Assembly (NCBI RefSeq): GCF_002161805.1
Contig: NZ_NFIP01000004.1
Span: 146,476 to 210,475, forward strand
Source: Collinsella sp. An307
GTDB taxonomy: Bacteria > Actinomycetota > Coriobacteriia > Coriobacteriales > Coriobacteriaceae
DNA: 64,000 nt
Direction of reading: 5' to 3'
The translations under genes and the position numbers were made by a program. Shown here piece after piece: positions 54,398 to 63,246 of the stretch. Under the pieces are notes generated by a model that was given only the letters and a program-made list of their open reading frames with translations, had not been told where the DNA came from and did not search any database. The number at the start of each line of letters is the position of its first letter. The first letter of the stretch is position 1.

Positions 54398-55261
54398 ATG
54401 CTTACCTACAAGCTCGACCTCGAGGAACGCAGCACCTGGATACGCACGACCCCAGGCGACCACGAGCTTGCCCAACCGTTTTGGGCAACGGAGCAGGGAG
54501 ATTTCTACGCTCATGCCGACTTTTTTACCGAGCGGTCCGAGAAGGACAGCTACGAGCTCTTCTACACGCTCGACGGCGAAGGATATCTCGAGCAGAACGG
54601 CCACGCCGTGACCCTGCGCCCGGGGTCGGCGCTGCTCATCGATTGCCGCACGCCACAGCGCTACCGCACCAAGCGAGGGCAGGAGCGTTGGTACCACCTC
54701 TGGGTGCATATCGATGGGCCGGGTGTTGCCGCCATGGCAGAGACGCTTGACGTCACCTCGCTGCGACCGGTGGAGCTTGCCGAGCCCATCGCGCGCCGGC
54801 ACTTTGCCGCCATCGCCACCAACCTTGAGAAGCCGGGCATTATGGCGTCCACCGTGGTGGGCCTCTCCATCCACAGTCTGCTCGCCGAAATGGTAGGCGC
54901 CGCGCAGGCAAACTCCGAGTCCGCCTTGGGCGGCGAGGCCGTACGGCACGCCTGTGAGCTCATCGAGAGCGCCTACGCCGAGCCCGTCACCTTGGACGAC
55001 CTGGCGCGCGCGGCAAAGGTGAGCAAGTCCTACCTGCTCAAACTCTTCCGCCAAAACCTCGGCACCACGCCCTACGACCATCTGCTACGCTACCGCATCA
55101 CGCGCGCGAAGGAGCTGCTGGCAGAGACCGACTACAAGGTCGGCAAGATCTCTGAGCTCGTGGGCTTTAACAGCGAGAGCAACTTCTCCTACCGCTTCTC
55201 ACGCATGGTCGGTCAAAGCCCGCGCGCCTATCGCGAGAGCTGCCCCACCCGGCACGACTAG
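54398..55261 (+). CDS. AraC family regulator of the rhamnose operon
   Basis: 287 residues from ATG 54398 (CAGGAGGG upstream). A cupin-type N-terminal domain (YTLDGEGYLEQNGHAVTL, LLIDCRTPQRY) is followed by two HTH motifs (TLDDLARAAKVSKSYLLKLF, YKVGKISELVGFNSESNFSYRF). Divergent from rhaB, so the likely rhamnose-responsive activator. It is not close to the two AraC paralogues at 40-44 kb. Confidence 0.88.
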   Translation: MLTYKLDLEERSTWIRTTPGDHELAQPFWATEQGDFYAHADFFTERSEKDSYELFYTLDGEGYLEQNGHAVTLRPGSALLIDCRTPQRYRTKRGQERWYHLWVHIDGPGVAAMAETLDVTSLRPVELAEPIARRHFAAIATNLEKPGIMASTVVGLSIHSLLAEMVGAAQANSESALGGEAVRHACELIESAYAEPVTLDDLARAAKVSKSYLLKLFRQNLGTTPYDHLLRYRITRAKELLAETDYKVGKISELVGFNSESNFSYRFSRMVGQSPRAYRESCPTRHD

Positions 55262-55284
55262 GTACGCCGCCCTGCCCCACACAG

Positions 55285-55677
55285 CTAGGTGCGCCACTGT
55301 GCCCTGCTCGACACCGACGGCCGCGCTGCGACGGGGCGCTCGACCGCTGCAGAGCATCTCGCAAAATCCTCTACAACCGGCCCCTGGAACAAATCGGCGT
55401 GGCTGCCCATCCGGACGAAGCGGATGATCGGATTCGTTCGATGAGGTAGATAAAGAACCGCTACATCCACCTTGCCCTCAGAAAGATGGAAGTCTATGCA
55501 CCCGTTGTAGTTCCCGCCTGGGTTATCCAGCACGTGCGCCCCGTACATCTCGGGTAGCTCACCGCGCTCGGCCAGTTCGCGCATCGCAACCTCAAATTCA
55601 CGCTTGATGAACGGATACGCTCTCGTGATGCGGCGGTAATCGGACAAAAAGGAGCGCTCGAACTTGATGGTATACAT
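55285..55677 (-). CDS. RelE/YafQ-family toxin with C-terminal extension
   Basis: 130 residues. The first 95 or so (YTIKFERSFLSDYRRI, MYGAHVLDNPGGNYNGCIDFHL, VAVLYLP, IIRFVRMGSHADLF) match the YafQ/RelE mRNA interferase pattern. The last 30 residues (after ADLFQGP) are low-complexity and not typical; they may be read-through into sequence altered by a past rearrangement. The start overlaps the antitoxin stop by one base. Confidence 0.85.
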   Translation of the reverse strand: MYTIKFERSFLSDYRRITRAYPFIKREFEVAMRELAERGELPEMYGAHVLDNPGGNYNGCIDFHLSEGKVDVAVLYLPHRTNPIIRFVRMGSHADLFQGPVVEDFARCSAAVERPVAARPSVSSRAQWRT

Positions 55678-55976
55678 CAGAGGCCCGCAAGAAACGCGGC
55701 GGCGTCATCGGCGCTGTCAAACGAAACAGCATCGTCCTCGATGAGCCCCAGTTCCTTCGCCTCGGCAAGCACCATCGCACGACGAGTCTCCTCGTTGGGC
55801 TCCTCTTGTGCTGGGACGAGCTCAAACGGGATCCGGCGCTGGTTGACCAGCTGGCGGAGCGCAAGCGTAAGGTACGCGTTGAGGCCAAGCCCAATCGAAT
55901 CGAGAATGTCCGTCGCCTGCGCCCTCAGACCCTCGTCAAACCGAACAGTCGTCGGCTTCATAACCGTTGAAGACAT
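55677..55976 (-). CDS. RelB/DinJ-family antitoxin
   Basis: 99 residues. TTVRFDEGLRAQATDILDSIGLGLNAYLTLALRQLVNQRRIPFEL is a ribbon-helix-helix DNA-binding domain of the RelB/DinJ type (shown here only as family pattern). An acidic C-terminal tail binds the toxin. It is the promoter-proximal gene of the pair. Confidence 0.88.
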   Translation of the reverse strand: MSSTVMKPTTVRFDEGLRAQATDILDSIGLGLNAYLTLALRQLVNQRRIPFELVPAQEEPNEETRRAMVLAEAKELGLIEDDAVSFDSADDAAAFLAGL

Positions 55977-56129
55977 GGCACCCTCCTTCTTGCCGCTGCT
56001 CTTTTGATTGGATTGTACCCTAAAGTTTCATAGTGCAATCATATAACTTCATTCTGACGCTTATTGAAAAGTACATACCTGTTGTTCGGTGAGGGCAGGC
56101 TCGGTAGCTTCCAGCGTTTTTCGGAGTGT

Positions 56130-56197
56130 TTTCGCCAAAACCGTGTTTACCAGCTCTCACGGGGCGTCAGCAGCTAGTAAACATGGTTTTGGCGAAA
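56130..56197. repeat. 26-bp near-perfect inverted repeat (strong hairpin)
   Basis: 56130-56155 matches the reverse complement of 56172-56197 at 24 of 26 positions; both differences are transitions that keep a G-T pair on one strand. The loop is 16 nt. No T-run follows, so it is not a plain terminator. Confidence 0.75.
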
Positions 56198-56301
56198 TGA
56201 CCCCCTCACGCAACCACGTTGCCCAGCGCTTAGCGCAGAAGCTCCCAGATTTAAAAGCCCCGGATTGCACGGACGGCCTGCTCCGCAGGAGGAATATCGG
56301 T

Positions 56302-56419
56302 TATTCAATAATCTATCCGGCATGCGCAGAGCAGAGCAGCCGCGATGCGTCTCTTTCCCCACGATTCAAGCCAGCAGCAAACGGGTCTACTGCGATTCTC
56401 GAACGCAGATTATTGAATA
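56302..56419. repeat. 13-bp perfect inverted repeat 92 bp apart
   Basis: TATTCAATAATCT (56302-56314) and AGATTATTGAATA (56407-56419). Low GC compared with the surroundings. Confidence 0.55.
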
Positions 56420-56428
56420 CGTGAGAAA

Positions 56429-56460
56429 ACGGGCCGGGAGCGTCTTCGTCCCGACCCGTT
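56429..56460 (-). terminator. Terminator of tRNA-Arg
   Basis: 56429-56440 pairs with 56449-56460 (one mismatch) around an 8-nt loop; on the minus strand it is followed by TTTTCTC, 9 bp after the tRNA 3' end. Confidence 0.85.
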
Positions 56461-56469
56461 TGGATGCAA

Positions 56470-56545
56470 TGGTGCCCCCGATTGGATTCGAACCAACGAC
56501 ACCCGCTTTAGGAGAGCGGTGCTCTATCCCCTGAGCTACGGAGGC
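56470..56545 (-). tRNA. tRNA-Arg (anticodon CCT)
   Basis: A 76-nt cloverleaf: acceptor GCCTCCG/CGGGGGC (one T-G pair), D stem GCTC/GAGC, anticodon stem CCGCT/AGCGG with loop CTCCTAA, T arm GTTGG-TTCGAAT-CCAAT, and an encoded CCA. It reads AGG codons. Confidence 0.96.
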
Positions 56546-56618
56546 ATGTGCAACGTTTGATTTTAGCAGAAGCGGGAAGCAGCGTTTGCACCGCGTCCCT
56601 TCTCCATGTCGGGCGCGA

Positions 56619-56737
56619 CCGCCCGTGCCCGGGCCTCCGGGCGGGGCAAGTTCCGCACGAGCCGAAGGCGCCAGCGGCGCCTTCGCGCGAGCTCAGGACT
56701 GCCCGCCGCCCATCCGGAGGCCCCCGGGTGCGGGCGG
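56619..56737 (+). repeat. Intergenic long hairpin, family member D
   Basis: 56619-56648 pairs with 56700-56737 with small bulges. The loop starts AGTTCCGCA and ends GAGCTCAGGAC around a 10-bp apical stem (56663-56672 with 56676-56685). The TTCCGCA/AGGAC parts match members A-C; the rest differs. It lies between tsaB-rimI-tsaD and the tRNA. Confidence 0.6.
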
Positions 56738-56747
56738 CGACGAGCAC

Positions 56748-59171
56748 CTACAGCGTCATATTGGGATCGGCGTCCACATCGAAGCCGGCGAAATCGCCCG
56801 CGTTGAACTTACGGCGAGCCACCTCGGCGATCATGGCGGCATTGTCTGTGCAGGCGTTTTGCGGCGGCAGCGTGACGCGCACGCCACGGCGCCCCAGCTT
56901 CTCGGTCAGCAAGGCGCGCAGATGCGGGTTTGCGGCCACGCCGCCACCGAGGCAGTACTCGCGCGCCCCGGTCTCACGCAGGGCGTCCCACGCCTTCTTG
57001 AACTGCACGTCAAACACGGCCGCCTCAAACGACGCGGCAAGATCGGGCAGGTGGATGGTGCGCCCGGCAGCCGTCTCCTGCTCGATATAGGTCACCACCG
57101 CCGTCTTGAGGCCCGACAGTGAGAAGCGGTAATCATGGCTGTGCATCATGGCACGCGGGAAATCAATAGCGTGCGGGTCACCGTCCTCCGCGAGGCGGGA
57201 GATAATCGGGCCGCCCGGATATCCCAGACCAAGCGCCTTGGCGACCTTGTCAAAGGCCTCACCCACTGCGTCGTCGAGAGTCTCGCCGAGCACCTGGTAG
57301 TCGCCCCAGGCGCGCACGTGCACGAGCATGGTGTGCCCACCCGAGACGAGCGTGAAGATAAAGGGCGGCTCCAGATCGGGCTGGGCGAGCAGGTTGGCAA
57401 AAAGATGACCCTCCAGGTGGTTTACGGTAACAAGCGGCTTGCCGACGGCGTAGGCAAAGCCCTTGGCAAAGGCAACGCCCACCACGAGCGCGCCCACAAG
57501 GCCGGGCCCCTGCGTGACACCCACGCAAGCGAGCTCCTCAGGCGCAAGCGGGCCCACAAGACCAAGTGTCTCTGCAGCTTCCTCGAGCGCCTCGTCCACC
57601 ACACCAACAATGACCTCGACATGCTTGCGCGAGGCAATCTCGGGCACCACGCCACCAAAACGGGCGTGAAAATCAATCTGCGTCGACACCTTGTTGGCGA
57701 TCAGGCGCCCATCGGCATCGATAATGGCAACGGCCGTCTCATCGCAGGAGCTCTCGATGGCCAGCACCGGCGCCAGCCGCGCGATCAGCGCGCGCTCCTC
57801 GTCGGTGCGACAGGGGCGCTCAAGCGGCCACGCGCGCCGCACCGCAGCCGTGGGCTCGGGCGAGGCAGCGTCAACAGGCAGAACGAGCGGCAGCGTTGCC
57901 GTCATAACCACGGCATCGGCACCGGGACCGTAGTAGTTGCGGCGCACGCCCGCCTCGGTAAAGCCGAGGGATTCGTAGAGGGCACGCGCGCCCTCGTTAT
58001 CCCGCTCCACCTCAAGCGAGGCCGTGGTGCAGCCGAGCATCTGCGCATCATAGCTCACCTGAGCGAGCAGGCGGCGCGCAATGCCTGCACGGCGGCGCGC
58101 GGGATCGACCGCCACGTCGAGAATCTGCACGTCCTTGTCGACGATCATACCGCCTGCAAGACCGATGAGCTTGCCGTCGTCGTGGGCAACCCACCAGCTG
58201 CGCGGCACCGCAACCGCATCAGAAAGTTCGTCGAGAAACTGCGCGGCCGTCCAGGGCGTGTGCGCAGCACCCGCAAAACACGCCCCCTCAAGCGCTGCTG
58301 CGGGCTCCGCGTCCGCCGCACCCATGGGACGGAACTGCAGATGACGCCCCGAGAGCTCCTCGGCAACGCCCGTCTGCGCGGCAGCGGCGCTCTCGGTAAG
58401 GCCAAGGCGGCGGCGTTCGTTTTCCTCCGCGTCCGAAAGGCGCGTGTAGATGGGAAGCACAAGGGCCGGGTCGCCATCGCCCAGCGCAGAAAGCCCGTCT
58501 GCGCCTGCACGGGCAGCAGCGGCGAGGACAAGCCCCTCGCCCGAGGGCCACCACAGCTCGCGGTCGAGCGCGCGCTCCATCAGCCCTGCCTCGGCAAACA
58601 ACTTGCCGTAGCGCACAAGGCCGTCGCCCGTGAGGCGCAACTCGCTCGCATCCGGGCGAGCCGCCCATTCCTCGACGGCAACCGCAGCCTTTACCACGCG
58701 CTCGCGCTCGAAGAGGCGATGCGCACCCGCCTCATCAAGGCGGTACAGCGCCGGGTACACCTCGCCGCGCATGGCGTCTGCCGCCACTGCGATGAGGCCG
58801 CGCTCGCCCGCTTGCCACACGCGCCAGGCGTAAGAATCGAGCGTGGAGACGCCAAAAAGCGCCACGTTGGCACCGCGGGCAAGGCCCTTTGCGGTGGAGA
58901 TGCCAATGCGCACGCCTGTAAACGACCCCGGCCCGCGGCCCACGAGCACGGCGTCGAGCTCGTCTGCGGACAGACCCGCCTCGGCGAGCGCCTGATCGAG
59001 CGTTCCGATAAGCTCGACGTTCGCATGACGTCGGCACAGATGGTCACCTGTCGCCAACACGCGGACGTCCGCACGCTCGCCAGTCCCCGGTGCCAGCTCC
59101 GCCACCGCGACGGCAAGCATGTCCGTCGAAGTATCGATTGCCGCCACGCGAACTCGTTCGCTCATTGCCAT
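56748..59171 (-). CDS. TsaB-RimI-TsaD fusion protein (tRNA t6A synthesis and ribosomal acetyltransferase)
   Basis: 807 residues from ATG 59171 (AGGAAGAG upstream). Residues 1-260 are TsaB (AAIDTSTDMLAVAVAE, VGRGPGSFTGVRIGISTAKGL). About 285-440 are a GNAT acetyltransferase like RimI (VDPARRRAGIARRLL, LEVERDNEGARALYESLGF). About 465-807 are TsaD (LAIESSCDETAVAI, VNHLEGHLFANLL with the metal His pair, LVSGGHTMLVHV, GGGVAANPHLR). TsaB and TsaD form the threonylcarbamoyl-transfer complex with TsaE, encoded next door. Having all three in one chain fixes their ratio. All active-site motifs look intact. Confidence 0.95.
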   Translation of the reverse strand: MAMSERVRVAAIDTSTDMLAVAVAELAPGTGERADVRVLATGDHLCRRHANVELIGTLDQALAEAGLSADELDAVLVGRGPGSFTGVRIGISTAKGLARGANVALFGVSTLDSYAWRVWQAGERGLIAVAADAMRGEVYPALYRLDEAGAHRLFERERVVKAAVAVEEWAARPDASELRLTGDGLVRYGKLFAEAGLMERALDRELWWPSGEGLVLAAAARAGADGLSALGDGDPALVLPIYTRLSDAEENERRRLGLTESAAAAQTGVAEELSGRHLQFRPMGAADAEPAAALEGACFAGAAHTPWTAAQFLDELSDAVAVPRSWWVAHDDGKLIGLAGGMIVDKDVQILDVAVDPARRRAGIARRLLAQVSYDAQMLGCTTASLEVERDNEGARALYESLGFTEAGVRRNYYGPGADAVVMTATLPLVLPVDAASPEPTAAVRRAWPLERPCRTDEERALIARLAPVLAIESSCDETAVAIIDADGRLIANKVSTQIDFHARFGGVVPEIASRKHVEVIVGVVDEALEEAAETLGLVGPLAPEELACVGVTQGPGLVGALVVGVAFAKGFAYAVGKPLVTVNHLEGHLFANLLAQPDLEPPFIFTLVSGGHTMLVHVRAWGDYQVLGETLDDAVGEAFDKVAKALGLGYPGGPIISRLAEDGDPHAIDFPRAMMHSHDYRFSLSGLKTAVVTYIEQETAAGRTIHLPDLAASFEAAVFDVQFKKAWDALRETGAREYCLGGGVAANPHLRALLTEKLGRRGVRVTLPPQNACTDNAAMIAEVARRKFNAGDFAGFDVDADPNMTL

Positions 59172-59242
59172 GCTTTCAACTCTTCCTATCGTCAAAGGTA
59201 CATCGCGCGTTGCGCGCAAGACCGATGCGCGACGCGCCGGGA

Positions 59243-59755
59243 CTACTCCCCTGCAACCGACGCGCAGACCGCTGCATCAATCGCCGCGGCGAGCTTCTCG
59301 GCGCGCGCCCCGTGCGGCATGAGCTCCACACGCCGCGCATCGGGCGTATTCGCCACGCGCGAGATCACCACACCCAGGTACTCGTCGGTCAGCTCGTCCT
59401 GGAACTGCTCGCCCCATTCGAGAAGGCACGCCCCCTCGTAGCCGAGCACGTCGTAGATGCCCGTGTCCTCGAGCTCATAGGCATGCTGCAGGCGGTAGAG
59501 GTCAAAATGGAACAGCGGGATGCGTCCACCGTCGTGCACCGCCATGAGGGCAAAGGTGGGGCTTGTCACCGGATGACCGTCACCAAGGCCGCGCGCCACG
59601 CCCTTGGTGAGGTGCGTCTTGCCCACGCCGAGGCCGCCGGTGAGCACGAGCACGTCGCCCTCCTCCAGGCAGGGGGCAATAAGCTCGCCCAGCCGCTCGG
59701 TGTCCTTTGCGGAGGAGGTGCTATACACGCCTTCGGACGCGCGCACGAGGGCCAT
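59243..59755 (-). CDS. tsaE: tRNA t6A synthesis ATPase TsaE
   Basis: 170 residues from ATG 59755. Walker A is LTGGLGVGKTHLTKG; VTSPTFALM and PLFHFDLYRLQ are TsaE signatures, then ACLLEWGEQF. It powers the TsaB-TsaD cycle. The start is two bases after the udg stop, and the fusion gene follows at 71 bp, so all are probably one transcript. Confidence 0.95.
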   Translation of the reverse strand: MALVRASEGVYSTSSAKDTERLGELIAPCLEEGDVLVLTGGLGVGKTHLTKGVARGLGDGHPVTSPTFALMAVHDGGRIPLFHFDLYRLQHAYELEDTGIYDVLGYEGACLLEWGEQFQDELTDEYLGVVISRVANTPDARRVELMPHGARAEKLAAAIDAAVCASVAGE

Positions 59756-59756
59756 G

Positions 59757-60449
59757 TCACTCACCTGCCGCAGGCAGATGGTCGGTCGACACAGGCCGCT
59801 GGGCCTCCAGGGGCTCCGCCGCGTCAGGCGTGGCCGCGGGGGCGGTTCCCTGAGGGTGCCGGGCGAGGTAGTCGCCGAGCATGCGGAAGTCCGCCTCAAG
59901 CAGCTCCTGCCACTTGGGGTTGCGTAGCGCCGCCGCAGGGTGGAACGTGGGCATAACCACAAAGTGGCCCATCTGGTGGAAGCGACCACGCAGGCGCGTG
60001 ATGCCAATCTCGGTCTTGAGGACAAAGTGCGTCGCCGGATTGCCGAGGGTCACGATGATATCGGGCCAGATGCTCCTGATCTGCTCGCGCAGAAACGGCG
60101 AGCAGGCGAGTACCTCGTCGGGCTTGGGGTCGCGGTTTCCCGGCGGGCGGCACTTGAGTACGTTGGCGATGTAGATATCCTCGCGGCGAAGCCCTGCGAG
60201 CGCAAGGATGCCGTTCAGGTTCTCGCCTGCGCGGCCCACAAACGGCTCACCCTGCAAGTCTTCGTTGCGGCCGGGCGCCTCGCCCACAAACATAACGCGT
60301 GCGTGCGGGTTGCCCACACCAAAGACGATGTTGGTACGCGTCTGCGCAAGCTCGCACAGGCGGCAATCACCCAGCACCGAACGAATCTCCTCGAGTGAGA
60401 CCTCGCGCGGACCCTGGTGTTCGTGACCTGGAATATGCATGATTCCCAT
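59757..60449 (-). CDS. Uracil-DNA glycosylase, family 4 (iron-sulfur type)
   Basis: 230 residues. [26 protein letters not shown] is the family 4 uracil-pocket region; cluster Cys candidates are [14 protein letters not shown] and VLAC; HPAAAL is the late His motif. It removes uracil from DNA. The last 35 residues are an Ala/Pro-rich tail. It lies between alr and tsaE. Confidence 0.93.
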   Translation of the reverse strand: MGIMHIPGHEHQGPREVSLEEIRSVLGDCRLCELAQTRTNIVFGVGNPHARVMFVGEAPGRNEDLQGEPFVGRAGENLNGILALAGLRREDIYIANVLKCRPPGNRDPKPDEVLACSPFLREQIRSIWPDIIVTLGNPATHFVLKTEIGITRLRGRFHQMGHFVVMPTFHPAAALRNPKWQELLEADFRMLGDYLARHPQGTAPAATPDAAEPLEAQRPVSTDHLPAAGE

Positions 60450-60458
60450 GCGGGCTCC

Positions 60459-61610
60459 CTACAGATAAACCTTCTCGAGGCGCATGCCAAAGTTGCAGGC
60501 AACCTCGTAGTTGATCGTGCCGCGCAGAGCGGCCATCTCGTCCATGGTAATCTCGGCGCCACCGTCGCGACCGACGATGGTCATGATGTCACCGTACTCC
60601 GCCTCGGGAACCGGATGACCCGGCGTCGACTGGATAGCGACCATGCACTGGTCCATGCAGATATTGCCCACCTGGCGCACGCGCTGGCCGCGGTAGAGCA
60701 CCTCCATGCGGTTGGAAAGCACGCGCGCAAGACCGTCGGCATAGCCGATGGGCAGGGTGCAGATCTGGACGGTCGTGCGCGGCACGCGGTAGGTGAAACC
60801 GTAACCCACACCCTCGCCCATCGCCGGCTGGGTGGTGCGCGTCACGCGCGCCCGCACGCTCATGACCGGCTCGAGCTCAATCTTGTCGCGCGCGCTCTCG
60901 CAGGGCATAAGGCCGTAAAGGCCAATGCCCACGCGCACCATGTCGTAGTGGCTCGCCGGGTCAAAGATCGTTGCCGGGGTGTTGTCGCAATGCACCGTTC
61001 CGCAGTCGAGGCCCGCGTCGCGCATCGCGCGCACCGCCTCGTCAAACCGCTTGCGCTGCAGTTGGTAGTCCCATCCGTCCGGGTCGTCGGCGGTGGCAAA
61101 GTGGGTAAAGACGCCGTCACAGGCAAGACCGCGGTGAAAATCGATACCGCGGCGGAACTCGACTGCCTCGGTGCAGGGCACGCCAATACGGTTCATGCCC
61201 GTCTCCACGGCAAGGTGATACCGGCCGACCGTGCCCGCCTGGACCGCGCACTCGCCGTACGCGAGCGCAAACTCGACGGTGTAGACCGTCGGCATGATGT
61301 TGTGCTTAAGAAGCGTAGGAATCGCACCGAGCGGGGGCTCAGCCAAGACGAGGATCGGCAAGGTGATGCCCGCCTCGCGCAGCTTCACGCCCTCCAGGAC
61401 CGTTGCGACCGCAAACATGTCGGCGCCCGCCTGCTGCATGATTTGGCAGCACTCCGCCGCGCCGTGGCCATAGGCGTCCGCCTTGACCACGCAACACATG
61501 CGCTCGCGCCCGCGCAGCAGGCGCTTGAACGCGCGGACGTTCTTGCGAAGCGCCCCGCGGTCGATCTCCACCCAAGCCCAGCGCGTCTGGGGCTCCTTGC
61601 TCTGCGGCAT
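60459..61610 (-). CDS. alr: Alanine racemase
   Basis: 383 residues. The PLP lysine is in CVVKADAYGHGA; VETGMNRIGVP and GLYGLMPCES are conserved. The C-terminal beta domain has the catalytic Tyr region (GEGVGYGFTYRVPR) and GNICMDQCMV. It makes D-alanine for peptidoglycan. It follows nnr by 7 bp. Confidence 0.97.
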   Translation of the reverse strand: MPQSKEPQTRWAWVEIDRGALRKNVRAFKRLLRGRERMCCVVKADAYGHGAAECCQIMQQAGADMFAVATVLEGVKLREAGITLPILVLAEPPLGAIPTLLKHNIMPTVYTVEFALAYGECAVQAGTVGRYHLAVETGMNRIGVPCTEAVEFRRGIDFHRGLACDGVFTHFATADDPDGWDYQLQRKRFDEAVRAMRDAGLDCGTVHCDNTPATIFDPASHYDMVRVGIGLYGLMPCESARDKIELEPVMSVRARVTRTTQPAMGEGVGYGFTYRVPRTTVQICTLPIGYADGLARVLSNRMEVLYRGQRVRQVGNICMDQCMVAIQSTPGHPVPEAEYGDIMTIVGRDGGAEITMDEMAALRGTINYEVACNFGMRLEKVYL

Positions 61611-61617
61611 GGCTGTC

Positions 61618-63246
61618 TTACGCCTCCTTCACGGCGGCGCCCTGCGCACCCTCGCCGTCGAGGTCACCCAAGACCTCGTCGGTCATGAGGCGCATAGCGT
61701 CTCCGATAAGATCGATCAGATCGGTCGCGATGACGCTCTTTTCGCCCCAACGCTCCGCCGCGGCAAAACCCGTGTAGGAGTGGAGGGCGACGGCGTAGGC
61801 GCACAGAAGCTCCCATGCGTCGACCGTGTCGTGGTTAAGCGCCGCGCTGCCGGCGATGATGCCCGCGAGAACGTCGCCGGATCCAGCCGTGGCAAGCGAT
61901 GCCGGACCCGAGAGCGGCAGCAGGACCTTCTCGACTCCCACCACCGCAGTCGTGGGGCCCTTGGCGATGATGACGAGATTGTCCGACCCCGCCGCCCACA
62001 CAATCCGCTGCGCAGCGTCAATGGCGTGGGCGAGGTCGGCCACGCCGCTCTCGTCCACCAGGCGCGCGAGCTCGCCGTAATGCGGCGTGAGGATAAGCGG
62101 GGCCTCACGACGGTAGAGCTCCGGCGTGGAGTCGATGCCGTCGATGGCAACACTTGCCAGGCAGTTGAGCGCATCGGCGTCGAGCACGAGCGGCTTGTCG
62201 AGGGCAAGAAGGCTCGTGACCACACCCATGCAGCCCGCAGCCGTGGTCATACCCGGCCCGCAGAGAACGCAATCGTAGCGCGCGGCAAGCTCCGCCACCT
62301 GCATGGGCGCGGCGGCACCAAAGGCGCCGCGCGAGTCCGCGGGCATGCCAAAGACCGGGACGGAGGGTAGCGCAAGGCGGATGAGGTTCGCGCACGGCTC
62401 GGGAGCTGCAACCGCAACATAGCCCGCACCGGCACGCGCCGCGGCCTTGGCAGCCATAATGGCGGCACCGGGATAGGTGGCAGACCCGGCAACCACCAGG
62501 ACCGACCCGCGCGAGTACTTGTTCGCACCCGACGGAAGCGGCCCCATGAAGTCGATGAGGTCGGACGCCTCCACCGTTTCCGCGGCATGCTCGACGTCGT
62601 TGATGACTTCGTCGAGCTTGTCGTACAGCTCGCCGCAGATGAGCTCACCGGCGTACTCGGGACCGTCGGCACTAAAGAGCCCGAGCTTGGGCGCAAGCAT
62701 GGTGGCAGTAACGTCGGCGCGGACGGCCACGTCGGAAACCTCGCCCGTCTGCGCATTAAGGCCCGAGGGAACGTCGACCGCTACAACAGTTGCCGCGGCG
62801 TCGTTCAAGGCGTCGATCCAGATATTGAACGGCGGACGGAGGTTGCCGGAAAAGCCGGTGCCCAGGATAGCATCGAGCACAACATCCGCTTTGGCGATCA
62901 GCGCCGAGAGCTCGTCGCGCGAGGGACCTACAAAGACGGTGACATCGCGCCCAGCGGTGCGACGCGCCACATGGCGCGCGAGCGTAGAGGGAACCTCGTC
63001 CGGCTCGACCGGGGACACGACCGTGACCTTGATCCCCTTCTGGGAGAGGATATCCGCCGCAACCCAGCCGTCGCCGCCATTGTTGCCAAAGCCAACGAGG
63101 ACCAGAACTGTTTTGGGCGAGAGGCGCTCTACCTGTGCTGCGGCAAACTCGCCCGCGAGCTCCATGAGCTCAGCCTTGGACGTGCCTTCTTTCTCGATAA
63201 TATCTTCGAGGTTGCGAACTTCCTCACAGCTGAGAATCGGCCTCAT
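61618..63246 (-). CDS. nnr: Bifunctional NAD(P)HX epimerase/dehydratase
   Basis: 542 residues from ATG 63246, placed 6 nt after AGGAGG; the ATG at 63252 would touch that site. Residues 1-215 are the YjeF_N epimerase (LVGFGNNGGDGWVAA). Residues 225-530 are the ribokinase-like ADP-dependent dehydratase (KYSRGSVLVVAGS, CGPGMTTAAG, LTPHYGELARL, AGSGDVLAGIIAGS). It repairs hydrated NAD(P)H. It overlaps acpS by 23 bp. Confidence 0.96.
   Translation of the reverse strand: MRPILSCEEVRNLEDIIEKEGTSKAELMELAGEFAAAQVERLSPKTVLVLVGFGNNGGDGWVAADILSQKGIKVTVVSPVEPDEVPSTLARHVARRTAGRDVTVFVGPSRDELSALIAKADVVLDAILGTGFSGNLRPPFNIWIDALNDAAATVVAVDVPSGLNAQTGEVSDVAVRADVTATMLAPKLGLFSADGPEYAGELICGELYDKLDEVINDVEHAAETVEASDLIDFMGPLPSGANKYSRGSVLVVAGSATYPGAAIMAAKAAARAGAGYVAVAAPEPCANLIRLALPSVPVFGMPADSRGAFGAAAPMQVAELAARYDCVLCGPGMTTAAGCMGVVTSLLALDKPLVLDADALNCLASVAIDGIDSTPELYRREAPLILTPHYGELARLVDESGVADLAHAIDAAQRIVWAAGSDNLVIIAKGPTTAVVGVEKVLLPLSGPASLATAGSGDVLAGIIAGSAALNHDTVDAWELLCAYAVALHSYTGFAAAERWGEKSVIATDLIDLIGDAMRLMTDEVLGDLDGEGAQGAAVKEA

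Larger units (their letters stand above)
55977..56469. other. 493-bp intergenic region with two inverted repeats and a terminator
   Basis: No credible gene. It contains the relB promoter region, a 26-bp inverted repeat (56130-56197), a 13-bp perfect inverted repeat (56302-56314 with 56407-56419) and the tRNA terminator. Confidence 0.65.
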
